From contig VZTJ01000089.1 in NCBI GenBank assembly GCA_013397795.1, positions 1,075,829 to 1,139,828 on the forward strand: a DNA stretch of 64,000 bases, given 5' to 3'. Positions within the stretch are counted from its first letter, which is position 1; each line of letters opens with the position of its first letter. The translations under genes were made by a program, and so were the position numbers. The notes below the pieces were generated by a model. The model searched no databases, was not told where the DNA came from, and saw nothing but the letters and a program-made list of their open reading frames with translations. This document shows, piece by piece, positions 12,069 to 26,018 of the stretch. This DNA is from Orthonyx spaldingii. Lineage: Eukaryota; Chordata; Aves; Passeriformes; Orthonychidae.

Positions 12069-15000
12069 CTGCCAGACGTAGGGAAGGTGTAATTTTGAGG
12101 AGCAAAACTGTCCTCACAGTGAAGGGCCTTTGATGCAGGAACAGGCACCCAAACACACTGAAACACATAACCAGGCATGCCAATGTGAATTAGGAAGATG
12201 CCACAGGTCTCCCAGTTTCCAAACAGGTAAACCATTTTGATGCTCTTTTCAGCTTCCCAATTCAGAAGATGGCTCACAGCCACCACTGCCCACCTCCAGA
12301 GGGACTGGACATTCTCCACAGCTAATGCATATTGTACTTGGAAAGTAGGGAGCTGAAAGATAAGGGGATATACTCAGATACAAAGAATGTGGCACAAGTG
12401 GCTTTGGGGGAAGCATTTTTTAAACGCAGCGTTTTACAAGCAGAATAAATCCTAGACCATGTGGCGACAACTGAGCTGTATGCAGCTGCTGAGCCAGCTA
12501 TCTCTTTCTAGGGGCAAGACTAGTTCCCTGCATAAATGGTTCTTTAAACTTTATAATGCCAACTGCATGAATAGGACTTTTATGGATTCCTACAGTGACG
12601 CACAAAGACATCCTCAACATCTCAGAGCTGCTCAGTAAGCCCACACGCTAGCTGCCTTCACCAGACAGCTCAGACCCCATCCCAGGAGCAAACCTCTTCC
12701 AGGAAGCCTGTCTCACCAGGGACATCCTGCTGTCTCCAGCAAGTCAGGATTGCTGGCAAAGTTTGGTTAAAGCCCAAACAGGTCAGACTCTGCAGCTTCA
12801 GTTCCCACAGGCTGCAGCAGACCCTGCTCCACCACCATCCTCCTCAGATGCACAGGGTTTCTCTGTCCACACAGCTGTGCCTTCGAAGAGAGGCACAAAA
12901 GAAACTGAGATGAGCGTGTAATCAATAGGCCTCACCCTCGCTGCCCTCCTGCTGTCCCTGCCATTTTTCAAAGGGAACTTTTCCTTCCTCCCTCCCCTTC
13001 TGCATCATCTTCCTTGGCACCCAAACTGACAGCTGTGGCCGTGCTAAGCCAGCTCTGGCAAACTGCTCTGCAGAGCCGACCCTGCCGTGCCTTGGGACAG
13101 CAACGTGCCAGAGCTGCGACCTCTCCACGAGCTGCTGCTGCTGCTGTGGCCAGGGCTGCTCTGCTGCAGCTGCCTCCAAGGCACTCTCCCAGCCCCATGG
13201 ATATGATCTAGAAGCACGGCCATGGCAGAGGCTGTGACCCCAGGCACACCATCTCCTGCTGAGCAGAGACACACAGCTTCAAGGCATGAAGGCAAACAGC
13301 TCTGCTCCTCTTCCAGCAGCCAGGGCACCAAAACCACCCAGCAACAGATTTCTGTGGCTATCCAAGGAATGCCTCCCCCTCAGCTTATAGTACAAGAGGT
13401 TTGCAGCCTGCTTCTCTTAAAACTCCCTGATGCAGCCCAATCCCACAGGATGTCAGTGAGCAGCTGGCACTTGCTCTGCTGTTTCCAGCTGTGCTGCTTC
13501 TGCAGAGCCACGCAGGGAAGCCTGTGGTCTTTCCAGGACACATGGGAGGCTCAATACTCAAAGAGCATCAGGGACAGGCCCACTACAGGGAAGCGTGGAA
13601 GAGCTGGATCTCTGTGAAGGCTGAACAATCCCATCTGCCCTGCTGAAACTCCTCAAGGGATGGACACAAAGAGCACAACGACAGAGATAAAAGGTATGTT
13701 CTCAAATGCGCCAGTGTGGCTGCAAGACACAGAGAACAGTCTGTACTGTGCTTTCAGGAAATCCTCTCCCTTTTCCATATTCATATTGATCCAAAAACTC
13801 CTACATGACATCTTCTCAAGCTCAATGCAAGCTATTACAGAACTCTGGAAACACAGACAAAACCTTGAAGACACTCTCACAGCACATTTAATGAGGCTGA
13901 TGGTTTATCCACCTGACTTTCATCTCCCCCGCTTGCCTTCAGCAGCTCTCAGTAACACACAGAGACCTTCTGGGACTTTTTCTATGTGCAGAAAAAATGC
14001 CTTTCACTGCAAGACCAGGCTCTCAGGATAGAAATTCAAGTACTAAGGCACAAAAATACATAAGACAGCAAAAGAAGCAGCCAACATCAGGCACATAGCA
14101 CCCAATGTTGTATGTGACAACCAACTGAGCTTGACCACATTCACAGGCAAACCCCATGGGCACGGCCAGGCAGCTCCCCACATCACCCCACGGGCACTGT
14201 GAGCTCGCTCCAGCCTTGCTGGCAACGAGCACAGCTCCCAGCTGCCAGGCTACTGCACAGAAACCTGGCAGGATATGTGGGAAATGAAGAAAATCAATAC
14301 TGGTCGGGTTGTTTGCAAATCTGTTTCTGCCCTCACCTTCCCAGTCTCACAGAGGACAACTCATGAGGTGTCTGGAGAGCTGCCAAAGCCAGACGGGCCT
14401 GAGCAAGTGATGCTGCAGTCCTGCAGGAGAGCTGCCTCGCTGCTGGGCCCCACAGACCCCAGAACTGCAGCCTCTCTACCCCTTCCAGCAGCCCCCTCCC
14501 CGAGACAGCAGGTGAAAGTGATGCAGGCAGCAGATAAAAAGGGTAAATATAATTCAGCCCAATGTGCACCTGTCCTCCAGACAAAGCCTGCTCCCGGAAG
14601 CCAGGCTGTGCCTCTCAGCGCACAAAGACGGCTCTAAATCTGTCTGTAATAGAGCTTTTCAGGCTGACTGAACAGTAATGTTCACAAGCTGCTCCCCTCA
14701 AGGGAATACTGTATCCTCCTCACTGCATTACCCCAATCAGAAAGATCAGTGAGCAGCTCAAAGGCAAAGGTGGAAGAGGCACCGCTGATGTGATTCCATT
14801 TAGAATCTATCAGAATATTTTATTCCTCCCTTTGAAAGCGACAGATTGGGTATTTCCACTTCTCTTTGAAGTCTGGCAGAACAATTCACACCAGTGGACC
14901 AAACACCCCTCACTCCTCATTCTTCTTGCTGTGCCAGGTACTGCAGATGGGAGAAAAGCCTCCGAAAGCCCCCCAGAGTCACCCGAGGCAAACCTACCTC

Positions 15001-18000
15001 TGCAATCAAAGGCCAAACTCCCAGCCAAGGGGTAGCGATGTCTCTTCATCACAGCAAGCTTTATTTCCATTCCAGTGTCTTTATTTTCAGAAAGTCTCCT
15101 GGAAAATTAAGTGTGGTACACCTCTATTCCAAAAATCTTTCCTTGGCAAGTGTTGGCTTCCCACTTTCTGGCAGACACTGAAATTAAATGCAGCCTCCCT
15201 GTTTATTTCCTTCTTGCTGTGGATATGTACATCCTTGCTGAGCTCTGGAAGCAATTTTTTAGTTGGGGAAAAAATAAAGAAAGATTCCAAGCTCTTACAT
15301 AAACAATGGCTGGTGACGAGAGGAAAGACAAGGGTTGGAAAATTTCTCACATTTTATTAAAGCATCTCTCAGTGCAGCAGATCAGACAAAAAGAACAAAC
15401 CCAAACAAACAGATTGAAACAGCTGAATATTAAAATGGTACTGGAGGGATCAGCTGCAGCATCTTTCCATGGCCAGGACCAGAGCCTCTGCCAGACAACT
15501 TCACTGAGAGACAAACAAGAGTGGACTTTGCTTTTCCATGGTACAGAAAGAAGCCTGCTAGAAAGAAGGTGCTCAGCACAGACCCACAATGGAAAAACAG
15601 AGCCCAAGGTTGTTGTACTTGTCAAGCACACCTCTGCTGGTCTCAAGTCTCAGTGCTAGAAGGAAAAGGAAAAAAAAAAAAAAAGAAAAAAGAAAACAAA
15701 CTTCCTGCACAAAAAGGGAAAATAAGCAACTTTGTCAGTGCTTCCTCCAGCCCGAAGCACAAATTGATAGGATCACGCTGATCTAATCCAGAGGGCATTC
15801 CCCTGCAGATTATAAATCTCAAAGTAGGTCATGCTTGGGCTTGAGCTTCTCAGCAAGCCCAACTCTGACATATTTCCAGAGCGCATGTAGGTGCGTGTGT
15901 TTTTCCCTTTCCCTGTAGCAGCTCGCTGTGCAACACTCATAACCAGACACCCAGATTAGGCAGGAGTGAAGTTTAAGGGCTGGATCTCTGCTTGGAACAG
16001 CAAGAGATGGAGCTATGCAGGCCAGTGAGCCTCCTCTCCACACTCTGGCCAGAGCTGCCAGCTGTTAATGGCCAAGGGCATTCCTCCTGCCCAGGGTTTC
16101 CAGGGGATTAGGGCTGAAATACCAACAAACCCACACACTGCCTGAAAAGGGGGAGGCAAGCACGGATGTTAACGGGACCAGGGCCATGCTGGCCAGGAGC
16201 TGAGCTCAGGGGACAGCAGGGTTGTTCAAACCAGACCTGAAGCAAGACACACCGAGATTCTGGTGCCCACACAGGCTCCCGTTCCTCCCTCACACTCTCC
16301 CTTTCCACATCGGCTTCAGCATAAGGAGCTCATGCAGACACAGCTGCCACTCCTCCATGCTCTGGATGTTACACAAGGCTGCTTCTCCAAGCTGTGGCTG
16401 ACTCCAGGCTCACCCTCCACCCAGCCAGCCTGCTGCACACTTCAGGCTGCAACAAACAAACAAAACCCAGAGACCTTCAAGAATCTGCATTTCCCTCAGC
16501 TACTATAAGAACTCCTCCACTTCTCCACTCCAGCACCTCTTTACCTCTCCCCTTATCTTGAACACCAGAACCACACACAACACATCACAATCAACATTTG
16601 CAGTCAGATCCCTACAAAACAGGGGATATAAGCACAGCAATACTTTTGATTCATCAGGACACGAGCACATCCCTGTTCTCTCTCCATCACCCTAGAGCAG
16701 CTACAAAACAACACACCCACCCATACCAAATCGCTTTTACACTCATGCACCCAGAGCCTTTCCCATAACTTTAATTTCAGATCCTCCCAGCTGTCACAGC
16801 ACTTGCCTCATCCTCCAAGGACTACAAACACAGGCTTTCTTCAGGGTCCTGGACTGTTTATGTGCAGAGCGAGGCAGAGAATTGCATTTGCTGAGGCTAT
16901 GAATGATTTATCATCGCACTGAATGCGAGAGGAGCGGGGTCCCAGGGCTCGCTGCATGACCGGAATCTCACAGGCAGGCTGCATCTGCAGAGATGTTTGT
17001 GAGCACTCTTCAAATCATCATTAACCACCAGGACCCTCAAGAGGAGCATTTATTTCCTTGGGATTGTAAGGGAGATGGCTGCTGAGAAAACAGCTGGGCA
17101 GGATTTAGCCCCATTATATCCATCTATCTTGTTCCGCTCTCCCGCCCCTCCACCTCTCAGTTTAGTTGGGTACAAAAATAGAAATAATAATGAAAATGAA
17201 AAAGAAAAAAATAAAAGAGAGGGAAGTGCAGTACATAGCACAGGCCAACTGCAGGTCACAGCTCTGGTCAGTGGAAGCACATGCAGCTGCACAGGGCAGG
17301 TTTTATATTTCCAAATACCTCCCCCCCCCCGGGGGTTTAAGTACTCATCCCATTCTCCAGATGATTTGCACAGCGCTGTAAATGCAGGTGTTATAAATAA
17401 ACAAAAAAATGCCCATGCTGGCACGCAGCTTTCAGCTAGTAAAATGGGCATCAAGGATTCTTAATGAAATGGTTTTGCAATTCCCAGCAGTTCTGCGTTC
17501 TCAGGAGACAGGGTGATTAAACAAATGCACAGAGCAAGAGCCCAGCCTTGACTCCATCTATGGGAGTTTTGTCACAGACTGAAATGAGGCAGGAATGCCA
17601 TGCCATGGAGCTCCCCCAGACAGCTACACAGGCCGTAACTTAATATTATGCCTCTTGTTACGTGTGTGATTCCAAGAGACAACCATATTTAATACGGTAC
17701 TCTGTGTCTAGGGATAAAGCAGGATGGAGCCAACCATCAATCACTCAGCTTCTCTTTCCTTGGAGGATTACACAGGCCAACCCCATGGCTAGGAAGTATT
17801 TATAAAGTCTTTTTTTAGTTCTAGATACTGCAGACTTTTTTATAGTTACTATATTCCTCTATATTCTGAGTGCTGTATTTCCATGCACATAATCCTCACC
17901 TCAAACCCACTCATTAAAAAAAGTACTGCTCCCTTGACAAATAGTCCTCAGATTACCCACAACTCACCCTCTCCCCTTCCCAACAGCTAAGAATGCCATC

Positions 18001-21000
18001 AGTTACCCCAGCAAAGGCTCCCTGCAACCAGGGAGAAAACTGGAACAAGGAAGAGGGAGGACCAGGCAGGGGGTGGGTAGCCTTGGAGTAAACCTCCCGT
18101 ACTTCCTACACCCCCTGCACTGCACTTGAATCATTTCCTCCTTCTTCCCCAGGCAACCCATGGATTAGATGCATGAAAGTACAGCAATTACCCTCTTCAA
18201 TTACCCTAAAGACACAGCAAGAATAAATTGTTTGCAGTGGAGAACCCTCTTGCCTTCTCCCCCCTCAAAGCCAAACCCTTCCTCCATCATCTACAGCTAA
18301 CTTATGAAATCTGTATGCTCTGCAGACCAAGACCATTGCTAAGCAGTCAGCTTTAATTTCCTTGGAGTCCTCCAAACACAGCATTGTGGCTCAGACACAG
18401 TTATCCACCATTGCCTTTGGAGGCTCCATTTCTCCTCTCCCCCTCCCCAGCTCACAGCCCACACATCACCAAATACAAGCAGGAAGAGAACGGAGCAGGG
18501 AACCTTCTCTGCAAAACCATCTCTTCATTTCAGGTGTCTTGGATGCGGTGCAACACCAGTCTGGGAAAGAAATCCTCACTCCCCACAGCCCATCGAGCTT
18601 CCCGGGGCTGTTTGGAGAAACAGCACTAGACATCAGCTGACACTAGCAATTACATCCAAATAGCAGATACAAGGTCTGTTATCGATCTGTTCCTAGAGGG
18701 AAGGACAAGCTATCCAGTAAAAAGGGGTGTCACGTTATTAAATTCTGAAAGGATAATAACCCAACACAGAGGGCACAGCTGTTACTGGTACACTTCAGGC
18801 TTCGTTTCCAAGCCTGACAGGGAGCAAAGATCATCAGAGCGCTTCAGTGTTCAGAGACAGGCCTAGAAATTAGAGGAATAAATTAACATATCCATATCTG
18901 AATTACTGGGCTAAGTGGGCTGCAAGTTCTACTGGCAGGAACTGGCCTGGTGCTGCCAGTTACTCCCAGCAGCTGCTGAAACCTGCTCTTAGCCAGTGCC
19001 ACAACGCTCAAACAATTTGACCTCTCCAAGCTCAGCAGCTTTGCCCCAGAGCAGGAGGTTTAACAGCACAAACACTTGCAGTAGCCCATGGAAAAGGTGC
19101 AAGGGAGGTTGTCTCCTGCAGTAACCTGAGCCAAACCTCCTGGTGAAGAACAGCAATAGAGAGCTTTGTGGAGAAGCCCGGATCAATTTTGCTGCAAAAA
19201 AGAAAACATGGCTCAGGGTAAGCGAACAAGCCACAGCCTTTCAATATCAGCAGCTCAAAAGAATGGGAGAGTTTAACCAAGCTGCTGCTGAAAAAAAAAA
19301 TTCCATGAAGAGTTATCGATTTTTATGAGCTTGGAGTCAAGAGATCCATAAATTATTCACAAGGCAACAGAGATGGCAGATTTCTTAGACATTTCAGTGC
19401 TGCAGCACACAGAATTACGAGCTCAGATCATTTGGCCAGGCTGTCCCACAAATGAGCCTTTATAAACAGCAACAGTGATCTCCAAAAGGGGCCTCTGGAC
19501 GTGTGACAGGCCACTGCCCCGTTAACAGCTTGCAGGACATGCCAGGGGCTACAGGCAGGGCCGGAGAGACAGAAGCACAACAGAAAGTGGTTTCAGAACA
19601 TACTTCAGGGATTTTCCACCCCACTGCAGACAGCAGGCCTCCCTGTCTGCATTAACAAAATTACAAACATAACACCACGAATTAGAAATTAAATGCACCC
19701 ACATCCCTGCCCAAACAGACTTGGCCAAGCAATCAAAGTCCCTCCAATCATCCCAAAAGGCATTTGGAAATCAAGGTGTGAAGAGCACTACAGATACCAG
19801 TATTTATCTCTCATGTAAGCCTGGGCAGAAAACTCAAGCTCAGGAGCTCTGTGAGGTACTCCCAGCTTCATCACAAGCCTCAGGTGCAGCCTCTGGCAAC
19901 TTATCTCTCCAGGTCCCTTTGTAAAATAGAAGGCAACAGTTTTCCTCCTGCTGCAAGGGAAATGCACTGATGCCCCCAGATGCAAGAGCAGCCGAGGCCA
20001 GACAGCGCCTCAGATCCTGAGCTCATCTGCACAGATCCTCATCACCACGGCCAACCTCCAACACCAAAAGAAAGTGGCCCCTTAGATTTGCAACACTCAA
20101 AGCACTGGAGACACCTGGGATTATCCCTTCACACAGCCAGAAAAGCGTGGGCTGAAGAAGTGCTGCTGAGCCAGCCAGCAGCACACAGCCACTGCCTTCC
20201 ACTGGCTCCAGTAACACCAGCCCCTGGTCCTGGCTGACAACTGGGGAGGTTCTGGTTGAACCTAAGCCAGGTGTGACTCCAGAGCACCTAAAAGACCTCA
20301 GCACTAGAAAGACTCTTGTTTAAAAGCAGTGGATTGGAAACTTCAGACCAAGGTAAGTTTTTATGAAATCTAGTGCAGGAAGATCAATATATTCTTTTGT
20401 AAGTAAATGTGGTCACTGGAAACACTGGAGCAGGAGGCTCAGAACACAGATTTTCTGTTCATCCACACCACCAGAAGCAAAGCGAGAACAAAGGCAGCTG
20501 TCCTTACCCACCACCCAGACACAAACCTAATCCAGGATTCCAAGCCTTTAACTCACAGAAAGAAAAGCATAAATCTCCCTGTGCTTGCACAGAAAGAGCT
20601 GGAGGTTTCAAAAAGTGCTGGATGGGAAGCCAGCCATTTGTCTTTGCCCTTTCCAAATCCAGGGACTTGGATGCCTGGCCAGTTGCCCATAACAGCACCT
20701 AAGCCCAAGGCAGTGGTGCAGCTCTAGACACCCAAATCCCCAAGAGTGCCAAGCGTGAGCCAAGCGTGGGTTTCCAGCACAAACTCCACACACGCTGTGG
20801 CAAACCCGACAAGATCCTGGAGGCACACTGATGGGAAGGCTGTCGTGCTGAGCTGTCTCACACTAATGACCCCACAGCAGGATCTGGCAGGCAAAGGCAG
20901 CCCCCAGATTTAGCCAGCGCCGCTTGAGTTTCAGATGGTGCAGAACAGCACATTGATCCATTTATCGTCTGTGGGTTGCCATGGAGACCACAAGTCATTC

Positions 21001-23521
21001 CCCACCATCACCACCCCCCCGCAGACCCCCCCACTGCTTTTCAATTGATAGCTGGGCACTGGGGAAGCATTTGCAGCACCGTGGAAATTAAATCCACACC
21101 AGAGGAGCAGGGGATTCAGAGCCAACACAGCCAAGGGACCTCAGCTTGAGGCAGTCTGTCCTGCTCTTCCCCACTGAGCAAGTCCAAGCAACCAGGGGCT
21201 CCAAGCCCAAGCATTATGGGAAATTAACAATAATACAGTGGGATTTTAATGCCACTCCATGGGTTCCCCTCTGACAGTTCTCACAAGGTAGCAGGGAGGA
21301 AAGACATCTCTGTAAGTGCCTGTGCCAAAACAGGCTTTGGAGTACCCCAGAGGACAACTCCACCAGGGAGTTCCCATCTCCCCAGACAGGGTAACATCCA
21401 GGAGGACAGCAGTTTTCTGCTCCTCATACAGGAGATCCACTCATGAAGGATCACAGCTGATCCTTCACTGAAGGAGCAGAGCATCAAGCAACTTGTGCTA
21501 CAACACTACAAGCAGCAGGATGAGAGTGGGTGGATCAAGCTCCAGCCGCCTGCTGCTGGAAAAAAGTTACTTCTTCATCTACAGAAGATACATGAGCCAC
21601 CAAGTCTGGGGGTAGCAGAGCAAGGCTAGGCTTGAGGACATCCTGTCATCCCACCCTTCAGATACACATTTCCCAACCTCTCAGCCAGGAAGCAGAGAAA
21701 ACACTTGACCTCCCTTTAGGACAAATGTCCCGATGAGGTGCACAACACCTCCCCACACCTACCCAGTCCAGGCTCTGGCACCACAAAGTACTCAGGTGCT
21801 GTTCAGCACTGTCATTTACTAGAACCAGATTGTATCACATTTCCTTCCTCCCACCCCATGTAGGATGGAAAAACACCATCAAGACAACCTGAGAAAGAAT
21901 TTTCAAACCTCAGTGCTTAGGGTTTGGCTTTCAACTCCACACACAGCCACTCGAGCAAGTCACCTGTTTAGTCAAAAGGGCTGATCCCATGTAATTCCCT
22001 CGCATTTTAACAAAGAGCTGCTGTGCAAGTGCTGCACTTGGTAACAGCTCATTCCCTGCACACACGAGTGTGAAAACTTGGTGCTGGCTTTACCCCAGCA
22101 GGCTCCAGAACCAGATTATCACAAGCACCTTTCAGGAGGCAAAGGACACGACCTTTGTGCCACGCACAGAGGAAGAGCTGGTGTCACCAGCCCCTCCAGC
22201 ATGGTGGGTTGTTGCCAGAGGAGCCCAGCAGCCAGAAGCCACCCCAGGCACTGCAGCATGAGGACACAGGGCAGGTGGCAGAGCACAGAAAGGCAGCTGC
22301 AGGCTGAGAGCCTTCAGGGAAACTCAAGAAGCGTGGTGTAAATACTGTATGCGCCTGGAGCCAGAAAGCTCAGCGAGGGCTGTGTGTGGCATTTCCTGAA
22401 GGTTACCTCTAATAAGTGCTGTCAGCTTGCCAGCCTTCGACTGTCTGCTGAGTCCTTCTGTGGGAAGCACGGCGCGGCCCAGACCTCTGTGGCATTGTCA
22501 CAATCCGTGACAGCAAGAGCTCAAAAAATAAAATTCCTCCCACGCAGCACAGATAAAGCAGGTGTTGGACACCAGGGTAAGCAAACCCACTGTAATCTGG
22601 CAGGATGGAAAGGCTCCTCTCTTCTGCCTAATGCCTGGTCACAGAGCTGCATTGTGTATCTCCCCCTCGAGAGGGGAGGCAGCAGAGGCTGGTGGAGGGA
22701 GCCAGCCCCATGCACTGGGGCAGGTGAGCAGCTGGCCTGGCCTGTCCCGTTCTGCAGCCCTGCTGTGCTCCCAGCTGCTCAACCCATTCCACAACGGGAT
22801 CGGTGGTGGGCGAGATCAGAGCTGTGATGCTCAGGCCATTCAGGGATGCTCAGACTGTTCTCCAGCAGCAGTCTGGAGCTGCCCCACCTCCCTCGCCCAC
22901 ACAGAAGCCTGGGCACTGCACCCACCCCGTGCCAGAGCCATCAGTCAGCAGAGCCAGAGCACAGCAGCACACATTTGTCTGCATTCATTTTCTAGCTGCC
23001 ACCAAAGAGATTATCCTGGCCCTCCCCACTCATTTATTTTTTCCAATGGGAACAGACAGGGCATCTTCATCTATTCCCAGGCCTTTTCTGGTTCTCAGGG
23101 TCAAGTTTACTCACAATTTTGAGCCTTTCCGACCCCATGCTCACAGCCCACTGGTGGAGTGGATCTGCTCTCGGATGTTCTTTACCTGCTGAGCTCAGTG
23201 TAACACAGGAGCTTGCAACCAAGCCCTGACTGATACCAGTCTCTCCAGCAAGGACATCAAGCTTTCCAGCAAAAGCGGAAAATGCCCATGGCTCCTCTTG
23301 CTAAGCCTCTGCTGCTCTCCACCTCCACCCCTTTCCTTTTCTTTTTTTCAGAGAACAGCACCAAACACAGCACTGGAAACAAATGCCAGTGGTAAGCAGA
23401 CAGTACACACCAGATAACAAACACTGCAGTTGTGAGCAGAGAAGAGCTCGGGAGATCTGTCATTCCAGTTTCCAGAAGAGAGGAAAAAAAAAAAAAAAGC
23501 CACAGTTCAAGGCCTCTTCGG

Positions 23522-23566
23522 TTACGTAAACTTCATTTCCATGTCTTTTATCACTGATAAGATAAG
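23522..23566. promoter_or_regulatory. Candidate regulatory cluster: D-box plus GATA motifs
   Basis: TTACGTAA at 23522-23529 is a perfect palindromic D-box, the site of PAR-bZIP factors (DBP, TEF, HLF) and their repressor NFIL3. About 20 bases on, TTATCA is followed by the tandem GATAAGATAAG (23556-23566), giving three GATA-type sites in two orientations. The surrounding sequence is AT-rich and free of repeats. Clustering of strict consensus sites suggests a cis-regulatory element; this is inference. Confidence 0.3.
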
Positions 23567-24381
23567 CCATTGCTCAAGTTCAAGTTCTGTATCAAGTAAA
23601 CCATGATAATCCTCTTAGGAATTCCCCATGCCCCAGCTTGAACAGACCTGCAGAAAAGAGCTTAAGGGGTTGCCTTCAGCTTAAAAAAAGAAACACAAGC
23701 ACACAGCCACAGACTTATTTATAACATAGGCAAATTTGGGGCCTAGTATAGAGCACTGGAGGCTTATACAGCTCTGTCTGAATAAGGGATCTACTTCTGC
23801 CCTAGTTCATGAATGCTACAAGCTACTACTTGGTCATGCATCGCTCAGCTGAGCACCAGCCTGGAGATGACTGCCCTTCCAAGGAGGATTTCTCGCAGCA
23901 ATAGGAATCCAGAGGGTCAGAGCCCCAGAAGAAATTAAACTGATTCACAACCAGTCCAACACACTTTGTCCTGGATTAGAGCAACAAGACTTTTCCAGGC
24001 AGCTCTAATTTTTTTTGTTTATTACAGCACAGTTAATTTTATATCCTTTAATGCTGGTGGCAGAATTACAGTGATTTTAAGCAATTATTACCCTGCTTTG
24101 GGTCTAAGATGCTAAACTGACTAAGACCACCTCCTCCTGTACTGTACTGTCAGAACATCCAGATGTGAAACATCACTGTCTGTATTTGTTAAGAGGGTGA
24201 TTTGAGCCAATCTAGCAACTGACTATATTTACTAACCACTTAAATATGCACTCACACACCCTGCACTGTAACACAAAAGGCCATTTCATAAATATCTGAT
24301 TGCAAGACAGATGACAGCAATAAGCAGGCACACAAACTCTCACTCTCCTCTCTGCTGCTCATCATCAGGACACAAATTACC

Positions 24382-24427
24382 TGGGCCAGCAATTTTATCA
24401 CAGCATCTTCCAGGGAACCCACTCAGC
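24382..24427 (-). other. Candidate 46-nt internal exon
   Basis: On the minus strand, acceptor GGCCTTCATTGCCTTCAG is followed by 46 bases and the donor CCCAG/GTAATTTG. Two frames are open. One, entered in phase 2 and left in phase 0, reads LSGSLEDAVIKLLAQ. The other, entered in phase 0, reads AEWFPGRCCDKIAGP. Two open frames in so short a segment are unremarkable, so support rests on the splice sites and on agreement with the strand skew. Product unknown. Confidence 0.25.
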
Positions 24428-25149
24428 CTGAAGGCAATGAAGGCCAACATTTGAAGCTGAATACTTTACTTCACAGGGCTGCATCTGGCCACCCCCAGTG
24501 CAGTTCAGCGACGTGCAACCACACGCTGGAAGGGCACAGCATTAAACCCTTCTAAGCCAGTGGCTGCCAGAAGATCAAGGCACAAGGCAGTGGGTAACAT
24601 CTGAAATTGGTGCTTAAAATGCAAATTTTCTTCAGGTCTATCTACTTCCTCAGCCAGCCCAACGGGCTCCGACACCCACGACTGTTTCTTACTCATTTCC
24701 AGCTACCGTGACTTTCATCCCTCTGATAGCTTCTCTCCATTAGGGTCTTTTTCACACAGCTCTTGAGTATTTTATGACACTCAGACTAAAAGATGCAGCA
24801 TATCAAACAAAACACATCTCTCTCCTTCCCACCAGCAACTTCAAGATCCTTTAGCAGTGACTGACAACCCACAATATTGTGGGAAAGGCTGTTTTCAGAT
24901 CAGCTGCTGGAAAAACTCTTCCAAGGTAGCAGCTGAATTCAAATCACACACCAATTAGCTCAGGGGGATTTGTATGTTTTTCTTTCAGGAAACCTATTTG
25001 AAAACAAAACAAAGAGGAAAAAAATTTGTTTAAATCTCATTAAAATATCTCAAACTGTGTCACGAGCATGCCACATTTTCTACTGAAGAAAACAAGAGCA
25101 GCTTTAACCAGTTTCACCCATCAGGCAGAGTTCTGTCCTTTAAACCCTC

Positions 25150-25275
25150 TCATTGTGTTCCCCCACCTCCAACAAGACAACGCAGAGGTCCAGAGCAGCT
25201 ACAGACCTGCTCAGCATCACGCAGCAAGTAAAGCTCTGAGCCCAACTGCCTGGGCCTGTCCTGTATCTCTCCCAC
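25150..25275 (-). repeat. MIR-like SINE fragment
   Basis: CGCAGAGGTCCAGAGCAG, then CTGCTCAGCATCACGCAGCA, then AGCTCTGAGCCCAACTGCCT, align in order with the reverse complement of the MIR consensus (GAGGCCCAGAGAGG, TGCCCAAGGTCACACAGCTA, AGAGCCGGGATTCGAACCCA). It is an ancient fragment in minus orientation. Confidence 0.55.
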
Positions 25276-25559
25276 AAGATGAGGTTTTCCACACCGCTCT
25301 CCTTAGGTTTTCGCCTCTGGCCTCAAGGCCACATGCAGATGACCGTGCTTTTTCTGAAGCCAGTGCCAATGAGGCCACTGCATTCGTTATCCAGCAGGAT
25401 AATGACAGAGTGCAATTCAGTCAACAGCAAATCCTCCCCAGGGAGATGCCCTCTGACCTTCCCTGAGCTGGGGGATGAACGCAGACAGCCAGATCTCAGA
25501 CAGGCGGCAGAGCTGAGTGAATAATTCCTAATGAATCCTTTCATCTCTTCTTTTGTTTT

Positions 25560-25578
25560 GGGGAAGGGAGGGGGTGGG
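25560..25578 (+). other. G-quadruplex motif
   Basis: GGGG-AA-GGG-A-GGGGG-T-GGG has four G runs with loops of 2, 1 and 1 bases. This is a compact arrangement expected to fold stably on the + strand. Confidence 0.6.
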
Positions 25579-25958
25579 TGAAAGGAAATAGTTTGGTGCT
25601 ATCCACCAGCAGAAAATTATTTTCTAGAGCTACCCCAAATCACTGTCATCTGAACAACATTTTTCATGGCTTCTGCACAGCACGTGAGCACAGAACACAG
25701 GCTGCTCTCTGCAGAGAAGCCCCTCCTGTAGACAGCCAGTCTGGGAGCGGGGAGCAACAGCCAAAGACACAGCAAGAGCAGGGATGCTCCTGGAAGCCTC
25801 GCTTAAAATCACCCTTAGGCAGGCAACTGAGAGTTAATCTAAAATATCCACTCAAACCACATTTTTGCCAATGAAATTCAGTTCCACTGACACATCACCA
25901 AACGCATGAAGGACCAGAAAGTTCATGAAATAAGGCCCACAGAAAGCCAGGATCTTAC

Positions 25959-26018
25959 CTCTCTTCACATGTCAGTCAGCCCTCACTATCAATTCTCTCT
26001 CATTTTCCAAGCCACAAG
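25959..26018 (-). other. Candidate 60-nt non-coding or poison exon
   Basis: This segment has the best paired splice sites found in the window. The minus-strand acceptor is CACATCCTTGTTATCCTTACAG, with a long pyrimidine tract. The donor is GAGAG/GTAAGAT, close to consensus. All three frames contain a stop within the 60 bases, so it cannot be an ordinary internal coding exon. It could be an exon of a long non-coding RNA, a 5' UTR exon, or a poison exon triggering nonsense-mediated decay. It lies between candidate exons at 24.4 and 28.0 kb on the same strand. Cryptic, unused sites remain possible. Confidence 0.3.

Larger units (their letters stand above)
9452..24381. other. Long intron-like stretch without an established gene
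   Basis: No recognisable protein domain, RNA gene or transposon was found. There are A-rich tracts (for example 15664-15710) and a C12/G5 run near 17322-17337. An AT-rich block at 17640-17900 could be a conserved element. A set of short minus-strand open segments with splice-like ends lies at 10.0-12.1 kb (listed separately). Isolated donor-like sites on the minus strand near 14334, 15001 and 17898, and on the + strand at 20344, lack convincing partners. Confidence 0.5.

Noticed and set aside
21940..21990. Possible further MIR fragment (GAGCAAGTCACCTGTTTAG)
   Set aside because: Only one short block resembles MIR; the diagnostic CCTCAGTTT segment is missing.
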